From: JACKHA01 sp041401985
Lineage (GTDB): Bacteria; Planctomycetota; Phycisphaerae; Phycisphaerales; UBA1924
DNA: 64,000 bases
Reading direction: 5' to 3'
NCBI GenBank assembly: GCA_041401985.1
Contig: JAWKTE010000016.1
Span: 1 to 64,000 of the forward strand
This document shows positions 46,491 to 62,501 of the stretch, piece after piece. The position numbers and the translations under genes were made by a program. Under the pieces are notes generated by a model. The model worked only from the letters and a program-made list of their open reading frames with translations, was not told the DNA's origin and did no database searches. Within the stretch, counting starts at the first letter, position 1. Each line of letters starts with the position of its first letter.

Positions 46491-46622
46491 TCACCACGGA
46501 GACACGGAGGCACGGAGAGAGGCGTCCGGGTTGGGCAAGAGGCCCGACGCCCGTGCCTCCGAAACCGCCCGCCGGTGTCCACCCCCAAAGTCTCCCCTCC
46601 GTGCCCCCGTGTCTCCGTGGTC
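46491..46622. repeat. Inverted repeat, CACCACGGAGACACGG family, copy 2
   Basis: Left arm TCACCACGGAGACACGGAGG at 46,491; right arm CCGTGTCTCCGTGGT ends near 46,622. Same arms as the pair at 34,541-34,668. It lies between the divergent E2 and NuoI-like genes. Confidence 0.75.
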
Positions 46623-46663
46623 AACCTCCATCGCAAACCCCTCCCGGCGTACCATCCCGCATC

Positions 46664-47209
46664 ATGACCATCCGCGAGCAGGACATCATCCCCATCACCC
46701 GCGCCCCGATGAACCGGGCCGAGTCGATCTACCTCCCCGAGGTCCTCAAGGGCATGGGCACCACCCTCCGCCACTTCTTCACGTCCTTCGGCCAGGGCAA
46801 GACCAGCCGCACCATCCAGTACCCCGAGCAACGCCGCGAGCACTACAAGCCCGAGGACGGGGGCATGCAGAAGTCCAACTTCCGCGGCTTCCACCGCCTC
46901 AACCGCGACGAGGACGGGCGCGTCCGCTGCGTCGCCTGCATGATGTGCCCGACCATCTGCCCCGCCAACTGCATCCACATCGTCGCCGCCGAATCGCCCT
47001 GGGACGACCGCGAGAAGTACCCCGCCAAGTTCGAGATCGACGAACTCCGCTGCATCTTCTGCGGCATGTGCGAGGAAGCCTGCCCCGTCGACGCCATCGA
47101 ACTCACCACCGAGTACGACATCGTCGGACTCTCCCGCCAGGAGATGGTTTTCGACAAAGAGAAACTGCTCAACGTCTACGACGTGACCATCGGCAAGAAG
47201 CCGATGTAG
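46664..47209 (+). CDS. nuoI: NuoI-like ferredoxin subunit of complex I
   Basis: The 181-residue protein has two CxxCxxCxxxC clusters, CVACMMCPTICPANC (about 86-100) and CIFCGMCEEACPVDA (about 128-142), for two [4Fe-4S] clusters, with the NuoI-type flanks SNFRGFHRLNRDEDGRVRCVAC and YDIVGLSRQEMVFDKEKLL. The N-terminal helix (PEVLKGMGTTLRHFF) is typical of NuoI. In complex I this subunit passes electrons between iron-sulfur centres. No other nuo gene is in the window, so the assignment to complex I is by sequence alone. Confidence 0.88.
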   Translation: MTIREQDIIPITRAPMNRAESIYLPEVLKGMGTTLRHFFTSFGQGKTSRTIQYPEQRREHYKPEDGGMQKSNFRGFHRLNRDEDGRVRCVACMMCPTICPANCIHIVAAESPWDDREKYPAKFEIDELRCIFCGMCEEACPVDAIELTTEYDIVGLSRQEMVFDKEKLLNVYDVTIGKKPM

Positions 47210-47434
47210 CGGCTCTCCGGCTCTCTTGGTACGCCGGCTCTCCGAGCCGGACTCTCTACCTCTCCTACCCCGCCCCGACATCGCGGCAGCCCCGTTTTTT
47301 CGCGGCGCCCGCAGCGCCCCAGTCTGCCGCCTCCACCGCCGAACCGCAATAGAATGCCCCACACCCGGCCCCGCGGCCGGCCCGCCATCCCACACCCCCC
47401 CACACCCCCGCGTCCTCGCCAACAGGAGCACGCC

Positions 47435-48631
47435 ATGACCACCGCTTCCACCCAGCCCGCCGCCGCCTCCAAGGCCAACGACCCGCTCATGCTCATCGAC
47501 GTGGACCACGTCCGCTTCTACGTCGGCAACGCCAAGCAGGCCGCCTACTTCTACGCCCACACCTTCGGCTTCAACGTCGAGCAGGTCTCCGACCTCACCA
47601 CCGGCTCGCGCGACGAGGCCAACTACCTCCTCACCCAGGGCAACATCCGCTTCATGCTCACCACGGGCCTGGCCGAGAACCACCCCTCCTGCAAGGAGGT
47701 CGCCCAGTTCGGCGACGGCGTGAAGGACGTCGCCTTCACCGTCTTCGACGCCGAGAAGGCGTACGAGCGCGCCGTCGCCAACGGCGCCGAGTCCGCCTAC
47801 GAGCCAAAGACCTGGAAGGACGACCGCGGCACCGTCACCAAGGCCGGCATCAAGTCCTTCGGCCGCGCCATCCACTCGTTCGTCTCACGCACCGGCGACT
47901 ACGACCTGGTCAACGTCAAGAAGGGGGGCCAGTTCGCCCCGGGCTACCGCGGCGTCAACTTCGCCCTCAATGAATACAACCGCCAGCACCCCTGCGGCCT
48001 CAAGTACGTCGACCACCTCGTCGGCAATGTCGAACTCGGCAAGATGAACTACTGGGTCTCGTGGTACGAGAACGTCCTCGAGTTCTCCATGTTCAAGCAC
48101 TTCGACGACAAGGACATCTCCACCGAGTACTCCGCCCTCATGTCCAAGGTCATGGCCTCGGGCAACCACCTCATCAAGATCCCCATCAACGAGCCCGCCG
48201 AGGGCAAGAAGAAGTCCCAGATCCAGGAATACCTCGACTGGCACAAGGACACCCCCGGCGTCCAGCACCTGGCCCTCCGCACCGACGACGAACTCCACTC
48301 CATCTCCGAACTCCGTCGCCGCGGCGTCGACTTCCTCGACATCCCCGACGCCTACTACGACTCGGTCTGGAACCGCGTCAACACCATGCTCGGCGAGCAC
48401 AACAAGCCCGAGGTCAAGGAGGACCACGCCAAGGTCAAGGACCTGGGCATCCTCGTCGACGCCGACGAGGACGGCTACCTGCTCCAACTCTTCACCAAGC
48501 CGCTGCAGGACCGCCCGACCCTCTTCTTCGAGATCATCTGCCGCCGCGGCTCCCAGTCCTTCGGCAAGGGCAACTTCAAGGCCTTGTTCCAGGCGCTGGA
48601 GATGGAGCAGGAGCGCCGGGGGAATCTGTAG
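47435..48631 (+). CDS. hppD: 4-Hydroxyphenylpyruvate dioxygenase
   Basis: The 398-residue protein has the two-domain vicinal-oxygen-chelate fold. The iron ligands fit at KYVDHLVGNV (H), GVQHLALRTDD (H) and LFFEIICRRG (E), followed by the C-terminal helix KGNFKALFQALEMEQERRG that gates the active site. The enzyme turns 4-hydroxyphenylpyruvate into homogentisate in tyrosine breakdown. ATG at 47,435 has AGGAG eight bases upstream (AACAGGAGCACGCC). It is a single transcription unit; REP-like repeats follow 45 bases after the stop. Confidence 0.95.
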   Translation: MTTASTQPAAASKANDPLMLIDVDHVRFYVGNAKQAAYFYAHTFGFNVEQVSDLTTGSRDEANYLLTQGNIRFMLTTGLAENHPSCKEVAQFGDGVKDVAFTVFDAEKAYERAVANGAESAYEPKTWKDDRGTVTKAGIKSFGRAIHSFVSRTGDYDLVNVKKGGQFAPGYRGVNFALNEYNRQHPCGLKYVDHLVGNVELGKMNYWVSWYENVLEFSMFKHFDDKDISTEYSALMSKVMASGNHLIKIPINEPAEGKKKSQIQEYLDWHKDTPGVQHLALRTDDELHSISELRRRGVDFLDIPDAYYDSVWNRVNTMLGEHNKPEVKEDHAKVKDLGILVDADEDGYLLQLFTKPLQDRPTLFFEIICRRGSQSFGKGNFKALFQALEMEQERRGNL

Positions 48632-48674
48632 CCGCGGGCCCGTCCAGCGGACTGCACGGGTCGAGTCTGTCTCC

Positions 48675-48719
48675 AGCCCGAAGGGCTTGAATGCAATAGC
48701 CGGGGGCAACGCCCCCGGT
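48675..48719 (+). repeat. REP-like palindromic repeat, copy 1
   Basis: Two stem units: AGCCCGAAGGGCTTG and GCCGGGGGCAACGCCCCCGG, joined by AATGCAATA. Near-identical to the copy at 48,805 and inverted relative to 49,495. Confidence 0.8.
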
Positions 48720-48804
48720 CGAAGGGGTAGCGCGTCACGATCCCGAAGGGATCGAATCGAATCCGCTGCACGCCCCGACGGCTCACCGCTGTCTCATCCT
48801 CCCA

Positions 48805-48849
48805 AGCCCGAAGGGCTTGCATGCAATAGCCGGGGGCAACGCCCCAGGT
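48805..48849 (+). repeat. REP-like palindromic repeat, copy 2
   Basis: Same two stems as copy 1 (AGCCCGAAGGGCTTG, GCCGGGGGCAACGCCCC) with two base changes. Short GATCC-GAA-GGATC hairpins at 48,739 and 48,869 accompany both copies. Confidence 0.8.
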
Positions 48850-48963
48850 CATCGTCGTCCGTTGATCCGATCCTGAAAGGATCGAACCACGCCCCATCCC
48901 CGCGTCCGGCGGCGTTGCGACGCGACCCGCTGCAATCGCCATCGCGCCCTCCCTCCGCCCCGC

Positions 48964-49416
48964 TCACCGCCACACATACCTCTCATCAAACCCCACCCGG
49001 TACTTCCTCAACAACGCACGAAACTCGTCCTGGAACGACGCGTCGCGATGATGATCCGACTGGTTCTCGATGTACCTCGTCAGCGCCGGAACCTGGCTCT
49101 CGCCGATCGTGAACGCCCCATACCCCTCCTGCCACGCAAACCCCTTCAGCGACGCCGACTTCGTCTTGATCCACCTTGACGAGTCCTTCTTCAGATGCTG
49201 GAGCAGCGTGGCAACCGCGATGTTCTTGGACTGCGACACAAGCAGATGCACGTGGTCGGCCACACCCCCCGCGGCAAGCACCGGCGACTCGTGGTTCCGC
49301 CCGATGCCCGCGAGGTACAGGTAGAGTTCCGGCGCGACGGCATCCGTGATGAGCGGCTCCCGATCCTTCGTCGAGAAGACGATGTGGACGAGCAGTTTCG
49401 TCAGCGTCTGGGCCAT
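48964..49416 (-). CDS. IS200/IS605-like Y1 transposase, REP-associated
   Basis: The 150-residue protein has the Y1 transposase features: HIVFSTKDREPLITD near the N-terminus, the HUH motif DHVHLLV, LKKDSSRWIKTKSASLKGFAWQEGYGAF, and the catalytic tyrosine region VPALTRYIENQSDHHR. It nicks single-stranded DNA through a phosphotyrosine. REP-like repeats lie on both sides in mirrored orientation, and no IS200 ends were seen, so it resembles REP-associated transposases rather than a classic insertion sequence. The gene is intact. Confidence 0.85.
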   Translation of the reverse strand: MAQTLTKLLVHIVFSTKDREPLITDAVAPELYLYLAGIGRNHESPVLAAGGVADHVHLLVSQSKNIAVATLLQHLKKDSSRWIKTKSASLKGFAWQEGYGAFTIGESQVPALTRYIENQSDHHRDASFQDEFRALLRKYRVGFDERYVWR

Positions 49417-49494
49417 GCCGCGAGTCTACCGGGACCGCGTTTTGTCTCGCAGCACATCCGATCCCTTCAGGATCGAGATCCGCCGCCCGACTCT

Positions 49495-49540
49495 ACCGGG
49501 GGCGTTGCCCCCGGCTATTCCATCCCAACCCTTCGGGTTG
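49495..49540 (-). repeat. REP-like palindromic repeat, copy 3, inverted
   Basis: Reads CCGGGGGCGTTGCCCCCGG then CAACCCTTCGGGTTG on the plus strand, the reverse order of copies 1 and 2, on the far side of the transposase. Confidence 0.8.
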
Positions 49541-50129
49541 ATTGGCGGGGTGGCACCGTCTCCTCAACCCGTGCCACCGACTTGCACAGCCTTCGGACAA
49601 CTCGGTGCGATCAACCCGGTACGCCCGCCGCGCCGTGCCACGCCCTTCGGGGCTCTGGCCGAGGGTCGTGCCGTCCATCCCTGACACCACGTCAACCCCA
49701 ATCCGACCCCCCGCGCGCACAAACCCGTCGCAAACCCCGCCCCGCGCGCACCTTTGTGCGCGCAATCCCAACAACAACTTCACCCCACGTTTCACCGCTC
49801 CAAATCCACTTCCCCCAAAATCGTGGTTCACCGGCGCGCGCCCAAACCTGACCGCGGCCCCATGGGTAGAAGCCCATGCCCGCCGCCCCCGCCATCCCGA
49901 CCACCCGACTCCTGGCCGCCCTCCTCTCCCCCAATCCCACCCGCGCCCGCCGCGCCGCCATCGCCATCCTCATCGCCGCCGCCCGCCCCCGCCTCGATGC
50001 CTCGATGCCTCCTGCCTTGATGCCTTCCCCGCCGTCATCACGCCTCCAAACCAACCACTCCATCCCCCGGTATCCTGCCCCCCGTCCGCCGGCGTCAACA
50101 CACCCGCCGACGCCGCAGGAGCCACCCCG
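49541..50129. other. Region without a supported gene
   Basis: This stretch is C-rich and of low complexity. It contains the inverted 38-bp repeat at 49,635-49,672. Frames such as one from ATG 49,876 (MPAAPAIPTTRLLAALLSP) look compositional rather than coding. Confidence 0.5.
49635..49672 (-). repeat. 38-bp GAGCCCCGAAGG repeat, inverted copy 3
   Basis: On the minus strand it runs from GGCACGACC to CGTGGCAC, matching the copy at 41,261-41,298 except for a few bases. Confidence 0.7.
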
Positions 50130-50690
50130 ATGCCCGAAAATCCCAAAGGCTTCATCCGCGCCGCCGGCCGCGAGATGCCGCTTGCCAGCGTCGGCCTCAA
50201 CATCACGCCCAACGCCGGCGCGATGGAGGACATCGCCGCCGGCCGCCCGTACCACACCTTCGGCCTCTGGGTCGAGCCCGCCGAGGACCAGTTCCCATAC
50301 CTGCTCATCACCGACGTCGATCTCTACGTCGAGGGCGAGATCCCCGCCGCCCTCGACGGCCTCCGCCTCTCGCAGTCGCTCCACGAGGGAGACTACGTCG
50401 AGCCCGAACTCCCGTGGATCCGCCCAGGCAGCATGACCGGCATGGCCGAGATCGTTTTTGAGCCGCCGTCGGCCCGGAACTCCCGCAACTGGAACCCCGG
50501 CGCGGGGAAGTACCTCCAGGGCGACTTCCACCTCTCCCTCGATCGCGTCGGCGACCTGTGGCGGGTCGAGGTGCGTGCCTCCCACGAGGACGACCCGCCC
50601 CCGCGGACCACCCCGTCCTTCCACGCCGTCTTCTTCGCCGAACTGGAGATCGAGGGCGATGCGTACGACGAGCCGGATGACGACGAGTGA
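50130..50690 (+). CDS. Hypothetical 186-residue protein
   Basis: ATG at 50,130 follows GCAGGAGCC at nine bases. The product MPENPKGFIRAAGREMPLASVGLNITPNAGAMEDIAAGRPYHTFGLWVEPAEDQFPYLLITDVDLYVEGEIPAALDGL ... AVFFAELEIEGDAYDEPDDDE is mixed alpha/beta with an acidic tail and no signal or membrane segment. I do not recognise it. It is convergent with the PEP-CTERM-like gene. Confidence 0.6.
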   Translation: MPENPKGFIRAAGREMPLASVGLNITPNAGAMEDIAAGRPYHTFGLWVEPAEDQFPYLLITDVDLYVEGEIPAALDGLRLSQSLHEGDYVEPELPWIRPGSMTGMAEIVFEPPSARNSRNWNPGAGKYLQGDFHLSLDRVGDLWRVEVRASHEDDPPPRTTPSFHAVFFAELEIEGDAYDEPDDDE

Positions 50691-50697
50691 TCCCGGA

Positions 50698-51312
50698 TCA
50701 CACGCGCCGCCGCTTCCCGAGCACAAGCCCCGCCGCCCCCAGCACCACACCCGCCGCCGGCCCGGGCACCGCCGTCAGCACCCGCACCTGCGCGTAGTCC
50801 GACGGGAACACCGGCCCGCGGTTCAACTGGAACTGGATCGTGTTCCCGCTCACCACCACCCATTCCAGCGGGAACGACGCCATGCCGCGCTGCGAGGATG
50901 TCGAGTACGTCGTGCCGGTCGGGCGCAGCAGCGCGTCCGAGGCGTTCAGGCCGGCGGCCGTCCAGATCACCCCGACGATCGGCGCGTTGAACGCGACGGT
51001 GCCCGTGTGCTGGTTGGGCGTGAGCGGCCAGCCGGCCTCGGCGTGCAGCAGGTGCGAGTCGACCACGCCCGTGATCAGCCCCGGCGCCGGGGACCCCGAG
51101 TTTCCGGCCCCGACCAGGTCCACCGCCAGATTCGTCACGCCGACCTGCTGCCGCTCGTTCCACGCGTGGGCGTGCTGCCCGCCGAAGGCGTTGCCGGCGA
51201 TCAGGCCCGTGGGGCTGTGGACCAGCGTGCCGGGCGTGGCCGACTGGATCGCCGCCGCCGCCGGGAGTGCGAGAAGAGAGAGTGCCGTGATCGAGATGGA
51301 GCGATTGCGCAT
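50698..51312 (-). CDS. PEP-CTERM-like secreted protein
   Basis: ATG at 51,312 gives a signal peptide (MRNRSISITALSLLALPAAAA). The middle ~160 residues have beta-rich sequence (NLAVDLVGAGNSGSPAPGLITGVVDS) of unknown function. The end TAVPGPAAGVVLGAAGLVLGKRRRV shows the tripartite sorting signal: a VPGPA motif, a hydrophobic helix and a basic cluster, a variant of PEP-CTERM, cut by exosortases during export. It follows rpoC across a strong terminator. Confidence 0.75.
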   Translation of the reverse strand: MRNRSISITALSLLALPAAAAIQSATPGTLVHSPTGLIAGNAFGGQHAHAWNERQQVGVTNLAVDLVGAGNSGSPAPGLITGVVDSHLLHAEAGWPLTPNQHTGTVAFNAPIVGVIWTAAGLNASDALLRPTGTTYSTSSQRGMASFPLEWVVVSGNTIQFQLNRGPVFPSDYAQVRVLTAVPGPAAGVVLGAAGLVLGKRRRV

Positions 51313-51393
51313 GAAGGGCCTCCGTGGATGGGGCGCCAAAGCGGCCGCCCCGCCCATCAGCGACGCCCACGCCGCGGGCTCACGCGGCCATGG

Positions 51394-51421
51394 AAAAAGG
51401 GCGGGCCGATTCGGCCCGCCC
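51394..51421 (-). terminator. Intrinsic terminator after rpoC
   Basis: On the minus strand a GC-rich hairpin (GGGCGGGCCGA and TCGGCCCGCCC around one base) is followed by five T (51,394-51,398). Confidence 0.85.
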
Positions 51422-51453
51422 CTTAGGGGTCTGGATCACGTTGGCGTCAGCGA

Positions 51454-55848
<4,395 letters not shown>

Positions 55849-55914
55849 GATGGGGCCTCTCAATCGGCGGGTGTGCCGGGGTGACTTGCGATGTGCGGAA
55901 GGACGGGCGGTGAA

Positions 55915-56199
55915 TCAGGCGACGTCTTGCCACTTCTGGAACGGGATGATTCGGGGCACAAGCAGGACGCGCACGCCGTGGGTGGACTCCAGAACAGACT
56001 CGATGGAGGAGAGCGCTTCGTAGATCGTGGCCATGTTCTCGGTGTCTCTGTGGATTGACACCGGGAGGTACCAGAACGATCCGTCAGACGGCTTGGTGAT
56101 CTCGTCGGCGAGCACCCGGACAGACCGCACGGCGAATCGCTGGTCCGACCGAAGTTGCTCTTGCACCAAGGCCGCAACGATCTTGGGATCGGTCGTCAT
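55915..56199 (-). CDS. Small protein between rpoB and rpoC, partner of HEPN gene
   Basis: The 94-residue product MTTDPKIVAALVQEQLRSDQRFAVRSVRVLADEITKPSDGSFWYLPVSIHRDTENMATIYEALSSIESVLESTHGVRVLLVPRIIP starts right after the HEPN gene's stop (56,201-56,203; one base between). It is a compact alpha/beta protein. No toxin or antitoxin family was recognised, but the position next to a HEPN gene would suit a partner protein. RpoC follows 66 bases later on the same strand. Confidence 0.65.
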   Translation of the reverse strand: MTTDPKIVAALVQEQLRSDQRFAVRSVRVLADEITKPSDGSFWYLPVSIHRDTENMATIYEALSSIESVLESTHGVRVLLVPRIIPFQKWQDVA

Positions 56200-56200
56200 T

Positions 56201-56584
56201 TCATCCCTCCAATCGCTGGTGGAACTGGCTGGCTTGCTGGAGACAGAACACGGCGTCCTGTGACTCGAGGGTTGACTCCGGGTCGTAGTCGGCGCTCTGG
56301 CGAAACCTCATCAAGTGGCGGAATCGGCGAGCGAGCTCTTTCCGATCGTGGTCCGAGAGTCGCCTCGGCTGTAGGTTATTTCGGACCAGGTCGTGGAGCT
56401 GGTCGTGGCCTGGATTGGGACGCCCTCGGTGTGAGGTATCCACGCCCGTGTCCTGCAAACGAGCGGTGGCGATCGCGTAGACCGAGTAGTACGCCCGGTT
56501 CAGACAGCTTCTCACCTTGTCCTGCTCCTTCAGCAGTTTCGCGGCCTCCAGGTTCTCGATGCCGATGTCATTCCACGTTGCCAC
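56201..56584 (-). CDS. HEPN-domain-like protein inserted between rpoB and rpoC
   Basis: A GTG start at 56,584 lies 20 bases after the rpoB stop. The 127-residue protein has the HEPN helical bundle signature (WNDIGIENLEAAKLLKEQDKVRSCLNRAYYSVYAIATARLQDTG ... RFRHLMRFRQSADYDPE). In HEPN RNases the R-x4-6-H motif is catalytic; here R of NRAYYSVY has no obvious His at the right distance, so activity is doubtful. A toxin or an RNA-binding helper is possible. Both it and the next small gene sit in the rpoBC operon on the same strand and share its expression. Confidence 0.75.
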   Translation of the reverse strand: MATWNDIGIENLEAAKLLKEQDKVRSCLNRAYYSVYAIATARLQDTGVDTSHRGRPNPGHDQLHDLVRNNLQPRRLSDHDRKELARRFRHLMRFRQSADYDPESTLESQDAVFCLQQASQFHQRLEG

Positions 56585-56604
56585 GGTTGGCCCCCTCGAG
56601 CGGC

Positions 56605-60444
<3,840 letters not shown>

Positions 60445-61089
60445 CAATGTCCCCGTTGTCAAGAGCACCGCTCGGCCCGGGCGAATCGGCCCCGGCCGGC
60501 GGTGGCGTGTGTCCTGAGATGAGCCGACCCGCTTCGGATCTGCCTGGCTCCCTGCCCGAACGCTCCCGCCCGTGTGTCCGACGGGCCGCGGCCCGTCCGA
60601 GCGATTGCGCCCACTTCACTCGTACCCCGTCATTCCTGGCGTCGACCCCCGGTGCTCTTCCGGGTGTGGTCCCCAGCACGTCTGGCTTGCGCCCCGATGC
60701 GACCCCTTGCACTGCTCGGCCTGTTTGCTGGCCGAACTGCCCCGGCTCTCGCCGATGAACTGGCCGTTGCCGATGGACCGGCGCCGGCCGATGAACCATG
60801 GGCTCTCGCCCGTGGCGACAGGCCTTGCGGCTCGGGCGACCCTCCCGAGCGTGCGGCCGTCGTGGATGGCGGTGTGCGCCTGTCGGTTGGGCTCGTGGCG
60901 ATGCGCGGGGCGATCGCCGACGTTCCTCCGATGAGACGGCTTGGGCACCGCCGATAGCACAACACGTCCCCCGGAAGACACCGGGCGACGCGCGCAGCAA
61001 TCGCCTCCTGATTACATGAGAACGGGTCGCACCATGACGAGCCTAGAAGCATAGGCCGTGCCGAACGCCGGGCAACCGTGTGAAGGTCG
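60445..61089. other. Gap between rplL terminator and rpoB, no gene
   Basis: This stretch of 645 bases has no convincing coding frame. It must contain the rpoBC promoter on the minus strand, but no clear -35/-10 pair was found by eye. Confidence 0.5.
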
Positions 61090-61117
61090 AAAAAAAACCC
61101 GCCCCGGGCGGGGCGGG
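61090..61117 (-). terminator. Strong intrinsic terminator after rplL
   Basis: On the minus strand an 8-bp GC stem (CCCGCCCC-GCCC-GGGGCGGG) is followed by eight T (61,090-61,097). Confidence 0.9.
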
Positions 61118-61178
61118 CGAACTCTTGTTTGGATTGTGTATGGAGATCGCCGTCGGGTTGATCGCTGGGGGTCGGGCC

Positions 61179-61571
61179 TCAGGCGACCTCGACCTCGGCA
61201 CCGGCTTCCTTGAGCTTCTTGGCGAGGCTGTCGGCCTCGTCTTTGGAGACGCCCTCTTTGAGCTTCTTCGGGGCGCCGTCGACCATGTCCTTGGCCTCCT
61301 TGAGGCCCAGGCCGGTGATCTCGCGGACGACCTTGATGACGCCGATCTTCTTGGCCGCGTCCACGGACTTGAGGGTCACGTCGAACTCGGTCTTCTCCTC
61401 GGCGGCGGGAGCGGCGGCGGCGGCCGGGCCGGCCATGACGACCGCGCCACCGGCGGCGGCCTCGATGCCGTAGGTCTCCTTCATGTAGTTGCCCAGGTCG
61501 ACCGCGTCCTTGAGGGACAGGGCCGCGAGCTTGTCGCCCAGTTCGGTGATGGTCGCGCTGAAGTCTGCCAT
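61179..61571 (-). CDS. rplL: Ribosomal protein L7/L12
   Basis: The 130-residue protein has the N-terminal dimer helix (FSATITELGDKLAALSLKDAVDLGNYMKETY), an Ala-rich hinge (AGPAAAAAPAAEEKTE) and the C-terminal factor-binding domain (FDVTLKSVDAAKKIGVIKVVREITGLGLKEAKDMVDGAPKKLKEGVSKDEAD). It forms the ribosomal stalk with L10 and recruits translation GTPases. It follows rplJ, separated by a 320-base spacer with a long inverted repeat, and precedes a terminator. Confidence 0.97.
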   Translation of the reverse strand: MADFSATITELGDKLAALSLKDAVDLGNYMKETYGIEAAAGGAVVMAGPAAAAAPAAEEKTEFDVTLKSVDAAKKIGVIKVVREITGLGLKEAKDMVDGAPKKLKEGVSKDEADSLAKKLKEAGAEVEVA

Positions 61572-61730
61572 GGTTCGAGCCTTCCTGACGGCCCGGCGGA
61601 GCGTTCCGCCGAGCGGGGCATGCCTCCGAAAGGGGCCCAGACACCTGGGCTCTTTAACCCGGCCCGCGAGGGGCCAAGGGCCAGACGGGTGCGATGTCGA
61701 GTGCGAAGCGAGAGTCCTGATGAGGCCTGA

Positions 61731-61881
61731 GTCCTGAGTCCTTGGTCCTGGAGGTCGGGCAACCGGTTGGAGTGGGATGCTTGAGCAGACGGTCGTTGGA
61801 CTGGTCCGAGGCCTGATTCGCGGAAGGGGCCGGGGCGACCGAGCGCCCGACCTCCAGGACCCAGGACCAAGGACTCAGGAC
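61731..61881. repeat. Long inverted repeat in the rplJ-rplL spacer
   Basis: The arm starting GTCCTGAGTCCTTGGTCCTG at 61,731 (30 bases to 61,760) returns inverted at 61,845-61,881 (37 bases, with an extra GGTCCTG inside). About 84 bases lie between. Transcribed, it could fold into a long stem between two co-transcribed ribosomal genes. Confidence 0.8.
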
Positions 61882-61891
61882 CGCCTCTGCC

Positions 61892-62437
61892 TTACCCCAC
61901 CTTCGCGATGGCCTCGCCCTTCTCGAGTTTGGTCTCGATGGTCTTGATGATGCCGGCGACGCCCGAGCCGGGGCCCTTGATCTGGGCGACGAGTTTCTTG
62001 GCCGGGCCGAGGATGAGGGCGACGGTCTGGCCGAGCGCCTCTTCGCGAGTCGGGAACTTGGAGAGGGCCTTGACCCCGTCCTCGCCCTTGAAGAGTTGGC
62101 CGTCGAGCACGGCGCCCTTGAGTTCGATCTTGGGGAAGTCCTTGAGCGAGTCGACGATCTCGCGTGCGATCTCGACGACGCTGTTGCCGCCGTAGACAAG
62201 GGCCGAGGGGCCGGTCAGCACCGGCCCGAGGGCGGCCATGTCGGTGCCGTCGACCATCTTCTTGAAGAGCGAGTTGCGGACGATGGTGACGCGCATGTCC
62301 TTCTTTGCCAGGTTCATGCGGATCTGGTGGGTGGAGATCGCGTCGATGCCCGAGAGGCTGACCAGGACGGCGTCCTTGTTGTCGCCGATGCGGCTCTGGT
62401 AGTCCCGCAGGATGATCTCTTTGACTTGCTTGGACAT
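61892..62437 (-). CDS. rplJ: Ribosomal protein L10
   Basis: The 181-residue product MSKQVKEIILRDYQSRIGDNKDAVLVSLSGIDA ... VTIVRNSLFKKMVDGTDMAALGPVLTGPSALVYGG has the L10 fold, binding 23S rRNA and carrying L7/L12 dimers on its C-terminal helix (AGIIKTIETKLEKGEAIAKVG). Start at 62,437 is preferred to 62,473. It follows rplA after 64 bases. Confidence 0.95.
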   Translation of the reverse strand: MSKQVKEIILRDYQSRIGDNKDAVLVSLSGIDAISTHQIRMNLAKKDMRVTIVRNSLFKKMVDGTDMAALGPVLTGPSALVYGGNSVVEIAREIVDSLKDFPKIELKGAVLDGQLFKGEDGVKALSKFPTREEALGQTVALILGPAKKLVAQIKGPGSGVAGIIKTIETKLEKGEAIAKVG

Positions 62438-62501
62438 GGTGTGGTCCTCTTCGGTCGCGCCGCCTTCGATCACGCCCCGCGGGGCTGGCGGCTCATCCTG
62501 T

